From Neurospora tetraspora (lineage: Eukaryota > Ascomycota > Sordariomycetes > Sordariales > Sordariaceae): a DNA stretch of 64,000 nt. Shown here one piece after another: positions 37,152 through 48,831 of this stretch (positions are counted from its first letter, which is position 1; the number at the start of each line of letters is the position of its first letter). The position numbers were made by a program, and so were the translations under genes. Location: contig NW_026944384.1 of the NCBI RefSeq assembly GCF_033439725.1, forward strand, positions 2,604,001 to 2,668,000. Direction: 5' to 3'. Below the pieces are notes generated by a model. That model was given only the letters and a program-made list of their open reading frames with translations, did no database searches and had not been told where the DNA came from.

Positions 37152-40100
37152 ATGGACTATTCACAGCTTCGCGCCGCTGCTTTGCAGAACGGCGAGGATG
37201 AAGAAGCAGTCACCGTCGATACCAGGGCCCTGATCGACAAGGTCCTGGCCAGATACTCTGGAGAATGGACAACGCTCAGAGAACTCATTCAGAACGCCGC
37301 CGATGCCCAGGCAACCACGGTCAAGATCAAATGGGAGACCATACCCTCCGTCACTGTTCCGGCCCCGAACACCACGGACCCCTCCGAGCTTCTCAAGCAC
37401 ACCCTCACCCATCACACCCTCCGTCGCCTATTAGTGCAGAATGATGGCCAGCCGTTTGCCAACACAGATTGGGCACGCTTGAAGAGGATAGCCGAGGGCA
37501 ACCCGGATGAGACCAAGATTGGTGCTTTTGGTGTTGGCTTTTACAGCGTCTTTGCTGATTGCGAGGAGCCATTCATCAGCTCAGGGAAGGAAGCCATGGC
37601 GTTCTACTGGAAGGGAAACGCCCTGTTCACCAGAAAGCTACAACTTCCGGTTGAACAGCATAGTCGCGAGACCGCCTTTGTTCTCGATTACCGGAACACA
37701 ACAACGCCTCTGCCTAACTTGCTGTCCGTCAGTCAGTTCCTTGGAACCAGTTTGACCTTCGTTTCCCTGCAGAAGATCGAGTTCTGGATCGACGATTGGA
37801 GAGTTCTCGCCCTACAGAAGAAGTCATCACCTAGCGCTCAGATTTCTATTCCACGAGACCTCGAAACTAAGACCAAGAATGGCCTCATGAAGCTCACAGC
37901 AGCTGAACAAACCAGCACTCAGATAGATGCCAGCTTTATGAGTGTGCTAGGCTGGAAGCCTACGCCCGCGTCATCGTCAAACAAGTCGACCGAATCTGCA
38001 TACACACCAGAGCCTTCTGGTCTGAAGGGATTCTTTTCCAGGTTTACTTCGTCCGCCGCTCAGACGGCACAGCGCACAAAGGCGGCAAAGGAAGAGAAGG
38101 AAATTCAGGAAGCAATAGCCGAGGATCTCACTGCTGTTTCCACCTCGACCATTTTCCTCCGCATCACTGCGGCCCAAATAGCCACCAGCGTTTCTCCTTC
38201 ATTTGCAGCTGAACTGGAGCGTGCAACAAAGAAGCCTCCACCGAAAACCACTCGGATTGCCCTTCTAACTTCCTCGTACGATGAGACTGTTGCCTCAGAG
38301 GAGTCTGTTGCTTCTAACAAGGCTGCCAAGGCCATCGATGTCTTCTCCTCCGTGTTGCCTAGCAAGAAGCCTGGTGGACGCGTCTTCATCGGCTTCCCCA
38401 CCACCCAGACCACTGGTGCCGGCATGCACATTTCTGCGCCCTCAGTCATCCCGACCGTGGAGCGCGAAGCCATCGACTTGAATGCTCGCTGGGTACGAAC
38501 ATGGAACATCGAAATGCTTCGTGTGGCAGGCATTATTGCACGACTCGCCTTTGTCAATGACATGTCGGACCTAAACGAGAAGCTGAAGAGGATATCCAGT
38601 TCCAGCAACAGCAAAAAGGGGTCAGGATATGCTCCTGAGCATGTCCAGAAATTCGTGGCAGAGGCTCTCCATATCCTCAAGACTTACTCGTTCGAAGACT
38701 CTACTCCAAGCGCCCAGGTAGCGAAGATCATCGAGGAAGCCTTCTGGACCTCTTACCGGAAGGCCTCTATCGAGGTTTATTCTTCTCAGGGTGTCTTGCA
38801 GACGAATCAGGTCCGACTGTTTTCTGAGGATTACGCAAAGTTCCTGAGCGGAATCCCCATCATACTGAAGGACATGCAAGCCGCCCCGTTCATTCAGAAA
38901 CTTATAGATTATGGGTTGCTCGAACAAATCACTGTCGAAGATGTTGTCAAGGAACTGGGCTCGAAGGCCATGGACAAGCAGCAACTCCACCATTTCGTGG
39001 TGTGGTTAGCCAAGACTGCCGCTTCGGGTGAACTCAAATCCCACCATATCCAGCATGTTCTCGATGTTGCTGTGGCTACAATTTCTGACGACGGGAATGG
39101 CGGTGAAATCATTGCCTTGGGCTCCATCAAGAACTATCTCAACAACAGGATACCAGCGACACTACCTATTCCCCCAACCACTATACCTGTCGCCTTTACA
39201 GCCGATATTCCTGAAGTCCAGCTACAGTCGATTGGCTGGGAGCCTCTAGGTATCGTCCCTTGGCTCAGGTTCTTGATCGCATATGCATCTAGCAAGAATG
39301 AGGAGCAAGATCTTACAAAGTCAAGCAAGTTCTCTGTACAAGTCCTTTCGGTTCTCTCAAAGAACTGGGATAACTTGAGTCCTAGCGATAAGTCATCCGT
39401 GGTGTCAGCCTTGGAACACCTGACCGTCATACCCACAAAGCTGGGCATGCGCAAGCCCAAGGAGTCTTTCTTTTCTAGTGTCAAGCTTTTCCACGATCTT
39501 CCGACCATCGAGGGCTGTGACAGACTCAAAGAGAAGTTCTTGGTGGCTTTGGGAGTTCGTAAGACTCTTGACTTGGAAACCATCTTCACCAGGCTTTTGA
39601 ATCCCGCACCTGCCGCTGAGGGAGAAGCCGGGGCCAAGAAATGGAGTCATGTCGAGCTTATCAAGTACCTTGCTTCGGTGAAGAACGATATCCCGGCTGA
39701 GGATATGAAGAGGCTAAAGCAGTCCAAACTCTGTCCTGCCGAAGACGGTACCTCGTCCGGGGGACCAGAGTCTAGAAAGGGTACTGAGAAACTCTATAAA
39801 CTGTCTGAGCTCTACGAGCCCAAGGATTCTCTGCGGCTTTTGCAACTTCCGACTCTCCATTGGCCAGGCATCTGGAAGGCGAACAGCCCTGAGGGCGCCT
39901 TTCTTTTCTCGCTCGGGTTGCGCCCTTATCCGGCGGTCCCTGAGCTGATCGACATGATGACTTCGCCTAATGCGGACACTCGGAAGAATTCCATGGCGTA
40001 CTTCATCAATAACTATCAGCTCAATCAGTACGGAACTTACAACCTGTCTAGGATCGACAACGCCATCTTGCCGCTCCAAGGGAACGAGAAGAAGCTTGTC

Positions 40101-42740
40101 CGTCCTTCCCATTGCTTCACGAATCCAGATGCAGCAATTCTTGGATACGACATCCTGCGTAGAGACCTTCATGATCATGCCAGCAAGTTCGGCGTCGCGC
40201 GGGATCCAAGTATCTTGGAGTGCGTTGGCAGACTGATCGCTAGTCCACCCAAGGATCACCAGGAAGCCGTCAGGGTATTCAGCTATTTTACAACCCGTAT
40301 TGCGGAACTGGGATTATCTCACGTTACCAAACTTCGGAGTTCCGCCATCATTCCCGTAACACGACGGAAAGTGTCCAGCGAGAAGGGTGAAACCAAGGTG
40401 GTCTACATCATTCCTCCGAACTGCTACCTTGGAACATCCTCTACCTACGGCGAGATCTTCGACTTCGTTGACTTTGGTCCCAACGCTAACGTCTTTCTTT
40501 TCAAATGCGGTGCGAAGGAAGAACCAACCAAGCCGGAGATTGCCCTTATGGCATGTAGCGAACCGGCGAGACTATTGAGCACCTTACAGAGCTCAGATAA
40601 ATATCTTAATCTCCTCCGGTCTCTGGCGGATGAGTTGGACACTCTCAAGAAAGACAAGGAGTTGTTCAAGAAGATGACCACATCTGCATGGCTTCTCGGT
40701 TCTCGCGACATCTCAAGCACCAAGGATGAGTCTGACTCGGGCGATTATGATGCGCCTATCAAACAGTATCAGCTCGCCTCACCTCAGCAGATTACAATCT
40801 TGGACGACATTATCTGCTATCGTCTTTTCAAGGACTCCTTGCTTTTTGCACCTGAGGACGATTCTCTCGAGGCCTTTTACGCCGCACTGGGGTCCGAGGC
40901 GATCAGCAGCAAAGTCTCTATGGAGCACAGAATCGGCCCTGCCGCTGAGAAGCAGGATATTGCGGCCACCATGCGCAAGCTTGTCATTGAGCGCTCCAAG
41001 ATCTTCTTGTTTGAGTACTCCAAGTACAAGAAGTCTTCCATCAAGCATGATGCCAGGTGGTTGGAGAAGAACTTGCAGGTGAAAGCTGTCACCTCCTTGG
41101 CTCTTAGGCGATCACTCAAGGGTTACAACCAGCAACATACCGAAAAGCGTTCTGCGGCCGCTGTGTATAGGGACGGCAACTGGATTCTTTACATTTCGAC
41201 ACACAGCCGTAGTCCAGACTTGTACCAGGTTGGCCAGGCTATCTGCACGATGCTGCTGAGCCGCCATGGTCAGCAAGCTTACTTCTTCATCGAGCCATTC
41301 CTCAAGCTGGATCTTCTGGAGCTCCGAGCGCGCGGCTACAATGTTGACCGCATTCTTAGAGCGAAGGCTGCAGAGGCCCGGATTGCTGAGGAAGAGAGAC
41401 GGAAGGCGCTTGAGGCGGAAGAGCAGAGAATCCGTGAACGCGAGAAGGACTGGGCACAGCAACAGGTAGCTACCGCCGACAACACCGTTGCCAGGGCCCC
41501 TCAAACCCCTCGGCAGCCCGACCATCCTCGTATGCCGGGAGGTTTCGATGATTCTTCCGACCTTGACACAGCCCCTCAACCCATCAAGAAGTTCGGAGAC
41601 TTCTTTAGCGGCATCAAGAAGTCACTGGGCCTCGAGGCTGATAACGACGCGAACAGGCCACCCACCCAGCAACCCGGTACTCGCGCACCTGAGCAATTGG
41701 GACCTGGTAGCGGCGGCAGTGGTAGCGGCAGCGGTGGTGGTGGTGGTGGTGGTGGTGGTGGTGGTGCTGATGGCGACAACAACGACGGACGAGTGACCTC
41801 GCCCGCGGTGGTGCAGCAGAACTTGCTCAGCGCCATCAAATCCACACGCGCGCACGATTCCTCCGGTGTCTTCGCTCCTCCTACTCAGACGGAGATCACC
41901 GAACAGTCCACTTACTGCGACTCAACGCCTGCTACCAACATGAACTTTGTCGCAGAAGCGCCCGGTGGCATGCGCGTCTTCCTCGCCAAGGATGTTTCCG
42001 TCAACCCGGGCCAGTTCCTCAGCTCCAACATTGCCGGCATCAGCAAGTTCGAGACGCTCCTCAAGGACGTGGCGAATGTGTACAACCTACCCGCTCACTC
42101 ACTCCATATTTACTACGATGAGCAAGGTCCAACAATTGCGTTCAACAAGAGCGGCAGTATCTTCTGCAACTACCGCTTCTTCTCCCAGCTTCATTTGGCC
42201 AAGTTGACCGGGTTTGGGCCAAATGATGCTGGTGGTGGCGTGGGCAGAGCCGAGGCGACGGTTTGGTGGTGGGTCACTATTGCGCATGAGTTGGCGCATA
42301 ACCTTGTTAGTCCTCATAACTCGGCGCATAGCTATTATACGTAAGTACTTCTTCGTCCTACCTACCTACCTGCCCCCCCCCCATCATTTTACCAACGGAA
42401 AACTAATGATGGTGTCAAATACAGCGAGTCCTTCATCCAAGAGTACTTTGGCAAAATGATGGCCATGACAGCCATGTGGGCGACACAAGCTCAGTCTCAA
42501 GCATTGCAAGCATTGGGATCGTCGGCTCGTAACAGCCTTCCTGCACCACCACCTCCTCCACAGCAAGGAACCGGTGTCCTGGGCAGCATAGCTGGAAATC
42601 CGTTCCATACGGCGCATTCTAGTCTCTCATCTGTGGCTGGTCGGGGACAACAGGAGCCTCCGCCGCCTTATGAGGATGGGAGGAGCTTGACTGGTGGTCA
42701 GGCTCATGGAAATCAAGGGTATCGTAGCCTTCTTGATTAA
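37152..42740 (+). CDS. Giant HSP90-like (GHKL) ATPase-domain protein with C-terminal zinc-peptidase-like motif
   Basis: Two exons, 37152-42340 and 42425-42740; 1834 residues. The N terminus (about 20-230) is a GHKL ATPase fold of the sacsin/NO VEIN type: RELIQNAADAQATTVKI holds the Asn/Asp ATP-site motif and IGAFGVGFYSVF the glycine-rich lid. The long middle is mostly helical without a domain I can name. Near the end come a charged coiled-coil stretch (about 1410-1445), a Pro/Gly-rich linker with an 11-Gly run, and a small folded region ending in IAHELAHNLVSPHNSAHSYY. This has the HExxH-x5-H spacing of zinc proteases (His1712, His1716, His1722). The intron splits the segment just after it, and exon 2 continues FIQEYFGKMM before a Pro-rich tail. 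Function unknown; sacsin-like proteins are often chaperones. A protease role is inference. Confidence 0.8.
41727..41767 (+). repeat. GGT/GGC trinucleotide tract encoding poly-Gly
   Basis: In-frame run inside the giant ATPase gene, coding Ser-Gly then an unbroken glycine tract. It lies in a linker, so length change by slippage would probably be tolerated. Confidence 0.85.
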
Positions 42741-43789
42741 GCATCGTTTTGCTTTATTTGGTTGGGCGTGGTGTTTTAGAAGGGAGGTTTTGTTCATAGA
42801 CATGATGGTGTCAGTTCGCTGACTGTGATGGAATGTTAGGTAAATACGGGGAGATGAGGGAGACTAGGTAGTCACTAGATGCGTAGATCTCATCGAGTGT
42901 TGTAGAAGTGCTGTCAGTTATACATATGTACATACCTCGAGTAGACGAGGTGGAATTGGAGTTAAGGGGAAATATATAGCGTTGCTCATTTTGAAGCACT
43001 TCCAGATACCAGTCACTCTCACCCAAGTATCAACCTCGATTCTTCAACCCTAGTTGCTAGCATCCATCGAATTCTTGCTGCTGGTGTGATAAGATGGTAG
43101 AGTGTACATATGATGGGTAGATGACGGAATAACACAGGCTTTAAGTCTCGGATGTTGAGTGCTGTCTCCGAGGGATGGATCATTCTCCTACCACATATAG
43201 TTTTCAGGACAACCTTCACCAGATGTGGTCATCGTCATAAGCAACGAAGCCACTTCCGAGAATACACTGACTGATCAGTGGTGAGCGCCTCTAGCGCCCA
43301 AGAAGAGCCCCTGCGTCGCATGGCATCGGGACTGGTTTTCTCCACCTCGGGGGGAAGATGGGGGTCACGACTCACGGCTCCGACAACGGGAAGATGGAAA
43401 TGTGCCGGACGGGTGATTGATGGCCGAGACAGGCCCATATCTATCCCGAAAGAAGCCAGTGTTTCTTCCGGTGTCGAGCAGCCCATCGCAGGTATTCCCC
43501 CCCTCAGCTATGGTGCCGTCCCATCTTGGCTATACTTGAGGGACTTCTTATTCTCGATGACGGAAGGAAGGGGTTTGATTTATATATACTCTCGAAATCA
43601 GATCAAAGACATCGACCCCTGAGACTCCCTCATGAAGCTGAGCTCTACCCTCAACCCCACCTATCCCCATCATCACCAACAACAGCCATCTGCCGTCGAG
43701 CTTGGCGAGATAATCATTATGCAAGGTACGAGGTACCATGCCGGACAGATGGGTCACGTCCATCAACGTTCATCAACGTCCCGGACATC

Positions 43790-44200
43790 CTTCAACCCTG
43801 GTCATCATCAAGGGATCTTGTGCCCTTCTTGCCGAGCTACTGCGTACAGTTGATCGAATGGTACCTATCCTGAGGCTCTGCTGAGCTATGCTATTCCTGC
43901 CCAAGCATGCAAACCCGAATGCCGACCAAGGTACCCCAAGATACTCGTCTGGGCTAGAAGCGCCCTTCAGACCCAATGCTGCGGCCAAGGGGTGTGACAG
44001 GCGTTTCGAGCCCACACGAGTAGTCGGTTCACTTGACTGTACCAAAGCTTCTCCTTCAACCCTGATCATCAAGGAGCCTCGGACCCTTTCTGCCGCGTTT
44101 CCTACCTGCACTGCTGTGAAGAGTTGATCGGTTGGTACCTACCCTGAGGCTGTGAGCTATCCTTTTCCTGCCCAAGAAAGCAAGCCCGAATACCGAGTTC
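43790..44200 (+). repeat. Diverged tandem duplication, two units about 270 bp apart
   Basis: Matching blocks in the same order: CTTCAACCCTGGTCATCA against CTTCAACCCTGATCATCA, then GTTGATCG, GGTACCTA, CCTGAGGCT, GAGCTATSC, TTCCTGCCCAAG and AAGCCCGAATRCCGA-like sequence. Units differ by many substitutions and small gaps. A weaker third match may follow near 44340. No terminal repeats or coding sequence were found. Confidence 0.65.
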
Positions 44201-46322
44201 CTCATCCATCTCGAACCCGAGCATTAAGGAGGCTTACAACTAACTCGCCAAAGTGGCAAGATCCCTTTACTGTGTAACTTCCCTACCCCAAGCTATCATC
44301 ATCATCATCATCAGCGAGCAGGCAGGAGAGCACGACGACCAAGTCCGAACACCGACATAGCTACGCTCCCTCCCTGGCGCCTAACGGTCTCCGAATAGCG
44401 ACTGGATGGCGTGGCGTGATGTTCCTCGTGCTAGTACGTTTCAAGCTTCTTCCCAACAGCTAGCGCAGGTGAAGAGCCGCACACCGCAGCTGGTCATGGT
44501 CTCTCGGAGCGATCACGGAGTTCTAACGGTCCGTGTGGGAGAGAAAGGAAGGAACTCCACATGGGTTTTCTCATGAACTTCCTCCGGCGTTCCGAGCCTT
44601 CCAGAGTTCCAGGGGACCATGGATAGGTAGGCAAGGAAGGACAACAACCAAGCTTTTTTTGGTGGCGGGAGATCAACCGAGGCTGGCTTTGTGAGATCTT
44701 GACGGAGGTTTCGTTTGGCTGGTGTATAGCACAAGGCATCCTGTCCTTTGGAAAGCATGACGCGTTGGGTTGTGAAGATCAAGGGGAATGCTATCATCAC
44801 TTGCTGTAAAAGCCAATTGAAGGCGATGATGGAAAGTCATGATGAGGCGGTTTCGGCGGGCTATCTCATTTTCCATACGTGTAGACGCCCACAACCGGTG
44901 CATCCGTTTCCTGATCTTCGGGAGAAACATGGTGTTGAGAATTCATGAGGCGAATCCAAGAGAATTCCCCAGATGTTCCGCTAACAGTTCTGCTACCATA
45001 TTCAGCCAAGCTCAGATAGCGTAGTTCTGCCAAAAACTCACAAATAAACTGCCCAAGGAAAGGAACGTCAGAGCGGAGGCAAGCGGCGGCGGGAACAGAA
45101 CAGGCCAGCTGACGCGGTGCCTTTACCCCGCTCCAGACCGTTTATTTCCAAACCAGGGGACCAGGGGGGCGATGCCGAACCATCACCGAACAACACGACA
45201 ACGGTAATAAACCTGCCTGCAAACCATCAACAACAACACCGAATCCGAAAGAAGCCGCGGCAAAGCAACCTGAACATGGATCGATCCCTAGTTTCAGAAT
45301 TCGGTACAGCGGCCGCCACGCATGCCGTGTCCGGCGCTTCCTCACGAGGCGGAAAATGGTTTCGCTATCTTTGTCCGAGGCCTTCAACGGTAATCCCCAG
45401 TCTCGGGATCTACACCTTTGTGGAGCCCCGCGTGGTTGACAGCTCTGTTGACAGAGGGCCAGAGAAGCATACGTGTTAGCAAACGGGAAGTGCGGGCCAG
45501 ATGCCAGAATGGAGGCGATGCCAACGGTGTAGGTGATCAATGACTTCAACGAGACCGGTGACCGGGCGAGATTTTACTTGGTGATGACAGATTTACAATA
45601 TCGCGATGAGAAGGATAGAGGGAACACAAGACACGAACGGGAGGGGAAGCTGAAGAGGGCTTCCAAGTATCTTGGCGTGAAGCCAACATATCAAGTAACA
45701 CATCACTTTAGTAACCGTCGAGCTGTCTAAAAGGCTCCGGCTAAACACACACCGGGCATTCTTGTGTGGGCGTGGGGATGTTGTCTGCATCCAAATGTTG
45801 CCTGAACTACTCGTCAGGTACCGACCGTCTGACTGTGGCCAGCCCACTAGTCATCCGTTCAGACGAACGATTCCGAGATATTTCCCGCGCCATCTGAAAG
45901 TCGGTATCCCACAGCAACCCCATGACTATCCCGATGTCACCGATGTGGCATTCCCCACGGTGTGACATAGCGACAGCAACAACAGGACTCGATTGGTTGA
46001 AGCTTCATGTACACGATCGAATTGCCCCTGGGAGGAACATCCCGTACCCCGCTGTCTCTCTGTTGTGTTCGCCCTTCGCCCTTTGCCCCTCCTCTCCTCA
46101 TCGAAACTAAGCTAACCAACGATGCCGGATGGGACGCTGTCGAAACTCGGGTATCGATTCATGATGGGAGGCAGGAAAGAGCGGCGAGAGGAAAAGAGGG
46201 GCTCAAGTGAATGAGAGACCATCAGTTCCTGAGATATAAATCATGGGCATCTCCCGATCTCATAGCAATCCAAATTCATCATCACACTCTTCACTCAACA
46301 ACAAACACTTCCAACACTTCTC

Positions 46323-46330
46323 TATATAAA
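46323..46330 (+). promoter_or_regulatory. TATA box of formate dehydrogenase
   Basis: TATATAAA lies 78 bp before the start codon, followed by a pyrimidine- then A-rich leader without an upstream ATG. This is the best TATA box in the window and fits a highly expressed gene. Confidence 0.65.
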
Positions 46331-46400
46331 GACGTTCCTCTCGTCTTTTGTCAATAACTTCATCAAACCTTTTTACCACACAAACAAAACAACCGACAAA

Positions 46401-47820
46401 ATGGTACTTTTATCCCGCTCCGTTGCTTCTTCCACCTCATCCTCTTCAAGCACATTGCTAACAACACGACGTGAATAGGTCAAGGTTCTTGCGGTTCTCT
46501 ATGACGGCGGCAAGCACGCCGAGGAGGTAAGATCTACATTTACTTACTCCACTCTGCGGGTTCGGGATCTGGCATGAACCTGGTTGGCTTCCGGCTTGGC
46601 ATAGCGTGGTTGTTGGCTTGGCTTCATCGTCATCTTAGACATGATCGCGATCCATCTCATGGACATGGGCTAACAACTTTCAACTCATCAGGTCCCCGAG
46701 CTTCTCGGAACCATCCAGAACGAGCTTGGTATCCGCAAGTGGTTGGAGGACCAGGGCCACACTCTCGTAACCACCTGCGACAAGGACGGTGAGAACTCTA
46801 CTTTCGACAAGGAGCTTGAGGATGCCGAGATCATCATCACCACTCCGTGAGTTCCCCTACAACTTTCCCCTACAGGTGTTATTCAATGCTAACCTCAACC
46901 ACAGCTTCCACCCCGGCTACCTCACTGCTGAGCGTCTCGCTCGTGCCAAGAAGCTCAAGCTTGCCGTCACTGCCGGTATCGGTTCCGACCACGTCGACCT
47001 CAATGTCGCCAACAAGACCAACGGCGGTATCACCGTCGCCGAGGTCACCGGCTCCAACGTCGTCTCCGTCGCTGAGCACGTCATCATGACCATGCTCGTC
47101 CTCGTCCGCAACTTCGTTCCCGCCCACGAGCAGATCCAGGAGGGCCGCTGGGACGTCGCCGAGGCCGCCAAGAACGAGTACGATCTCGAGGGCAAGGTCG
47201 TCGGTACCGTCGCCGTCGGCCGTATCGGTGAGCGTGTCCTCCGTCGTCTCAAGGCCTTCGACTGCAAGGAGCTCCTCTACTACGACTACCAGCCCCTCTC
47301 TCCCGAGAAGGAGGCCGAGATTGGCTGCCGCCGCGTCCTCGACCTCGAGGAGATGCTCGCCCAGTGCGACGTTGTCACCATCAACTGCCCCCTTCACGAG
47401 AAGACCCAGGGTCTCTTCAACAAGGAGCTCATCTCCAAGATGAAGAAGGGCTCGTGGCTCGTCAACACTGCCCGTGGCGCCATCGTCGTCAAGGAGGACG
47501 TCGCCGAGGCCCTCAAGTCCGGCCACCTCCGCGGCTACGGCGGTGACGTCTGGTTCCCCCAGCCCGCCCCCGAGGACCACCCCCTCCGCTACGCCAAGAA
47601 CCCCTTCGGCGGCGGCAACGCCATGGTCCCCCACATGTCCGGTACCTCGCTCGACGCCCAGAAGCGTTACGCCGAAGGCACCAAGGCCATCATCGAGAGC
47701 TACCTCTCTGGCAAGCACGACTACAGGCCTGAGGATCTTATCGTCTACAACGGTGACTATGCCACCAAGTCTTACGGTGAGCGCGAGCGCGCCAAGGCTG
47801 CTGCTGCCAAGTCTGCTTAA
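46401..47820 (+). CDS. fdh: NAD-dependent formate dehydrogenase
   Basis: Oxidises formate to CO2 with NAD+, in the D-2-hydroxyacid dehydrogenase superfamily. Four exons: 46401-46403 (the ATG alone), 46479-46526, 46692-46846, 46905-47820; 373 residues, close to the Neurospora enzyme as I recall it. Landmarks are [30 protein letters not shown] (formate-side PFHPGY), the cofactor loop [10 protein letters not shown], the catalytic Arg in NTARGAIVV and the catalytic His in MVPHMSGTS. The first position of the usual GxGxxG is Ala172, as in some bacterial and plant formate dehydrogenases. Codon choice in the last exon is strongly C-biased, a mark of high expression in Neurospora. The start relies on an ATG-only exon joined over a 75-bp intron with a TTGCTAACA branch site. 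Confidence 0.96.
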
Positions 47821-48183
47821 GGGAAGGGCTTTTTTGTACGATTGAATAGCGATGCATTTTAGGATAGATAACGGAATATCAATGATAATGTGACTTAACA
47901 TACATCTTTGTCGTGAAGAACGGTGATAGTGACATGCGAGCGAGCGACGAACTTGACTGATATTTTGTATCCTTCGACAGACTTGGTCATTCATTGTGCA
48001 CACCAGCCCTGCCTGTCTGTCAGCAAGAGAGTGAGTGGGTGAGTGGGTGTTGCGTGGCAAGCACAGATCACCACCACCACCACCACCCACCCACCCACGG
48101 TTAGTTAGGGTTTTTTTTTGCTACTCTTTAAAAAACCCAAAGAACACGCCTCTATGATTCTTAACTAGTTTGGAGCGCGCGAC

Positions 48184-48376
48184 AAAAATAGCAAAAAGCT
48201 CAGTCAGTCGCCCAGGAGGTTTGGGGGAACGGGAACGAACCACCATGCTCTGCTCCAGCTGTACAACCTACCTACGAAAACTGTACCTCGCGAGGGTACC
48301 AACGCACGCCGCCCGGCAATGTTTTCATCAACGGGAACCACTGCGCCGTAAGACCACAGGGGCCCCCGTTGTGGTA
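48184..48376 (-). ncRNA. Candidate RNA polymerase III transcription unit, copy 1
   Basis: On the minus strand: TATA-like element at 48401-48410, A-box match CGGCGCAGTGG at 48338-48348, a good B-box match GGTTCGTTCCC at 48231-48241, then two T5 runs (48193-48197 and 48184-48188). This is the order expected of a tRNA-type Pol III gene or tRNA-derived SINE. It does not fold into a tRNA I can recognise and is not 5S, U6 or an SRP RNA as I know them. Confidence 0.35.
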
Positions 48377-48450
48377 GAGGGACTAGAATAGGTAACGGAC
48401 CTTATATGGTGCGTTTGGTGCCTGGCGCCTGGTGCTTGGAGCTGAGGGAT

Positions 48451-48530
48451 GCGATGGGATGAGATGGGATGAGATGGGATGAGATGGGATGAGATGGGAT
48501 GAGATGGGATGAGATGGGATGAGATGGGAT
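48451..48530 (+). repeat. 10-bp minisatellite (GAGATGGGAT, eight units)
   Basis: Seven perfect units plus one with a single change. The array interrupts copy 1 of the duplicated segment exactly where copy 2 has only a short CATCC stretch, so it expanded after the copies separated. Confidence 0.9.
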
Positions 48531-48831
48531 GAAAGGGGCCCGGGCGGGCTCTCGGAGTGAGAGTTGGGAGTTGCAGGTTGGGAAGGTACGCGGGTATGGA
48601 TGCTGGCCAGCGGCTGATGAGGATGTCTACGGTGATGTTCATAGAGATACAGAACAAGGATCGCCGGTTTCCAGAACAGAACATGGCGAAAGGAAAATAA
48701 GAGTAGCAATGATTCTATATCTCTAACCTAACCTACCCTACTCGCCCTCTTCAATCATACAAACACCTATTATTCTTACAGTACACCCACCCCCCTCTAG
48801 ACTACCAGTCCACCAGTCTCGACCGGGCAGT

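Larger units (their letters stand above)
42741..46400. other. 3.7-kb gene-poor interval before formate dehydrogenase
   Basis: The largest gap in the window. All open frames are short, on both strands, and resemble nothing known. Two diverged direct repeats lie at about 43790-43930 and 44055-44200. A CAT microsatellite sits near 44295-44312. The right end (46220-46400) is the fdh promoter. Base composition is like the genome around it, not the AT-rich look of RIP-mutated repeats. It could hold a non-coding RNA or a wide regulatory region. Confidence 0.5.
48110..48770 (-). repeat. Inverted duplicated segment, copy 1 (minus orientation)
   Basis: Read on the minus strand, this matches 57490-57985 on the plus strand over nearly its whole length. 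Shared blocks in order include TTTGTATGA, TCTGTATCTC, ATCACCGTAGACATCC, CTCATCAGCC, CCTTCCCAAC, CCTTTCATCC, GCACCATATAAGGTCCG, AGTCCCTCTACCACAACGGG, GGCGCAGTGGTT, CCTGGGCGACT and AGCTTTTTGCTATTTTTGTC. Copy 1 is longer because of the 10-bp array and about 40 extra bases between the A and B boxes. No target-site duplication or terminal inverted repeat could be fixed by eye. Confidence 0.8.
47821..48831. other. Convergent intergenic region between fdh and leu-5
   Basis: Tail-to-tail interval. It holds CAC/CCCA simple sequence near 48063-48099 and, over most of its right part, copy 1 of the inverted duplicated segment with its 10-bp minisatellite. Confidence 0.7.

Noticed and set aside
42741-46400. 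RIP-mutated transposon relic
   Set aside because: Base composition is like the surroundings, without excess TpA, and no transposase-like fragment or terminal repeat was seen.
46879-48090. 403-codon open frame on the minus strand
   Set aside because: It is antisense to the strongly codon-biased formate dehydrogenase exon; the Gly/Leu/Val-rich translation is the mirror of C-ending codons.
48451-48530. Short tandem array considered as a CRISPR
   Set aside because: Units are 10 bp with no spacers, and the host is a fungus. It is a plain minisatellite.
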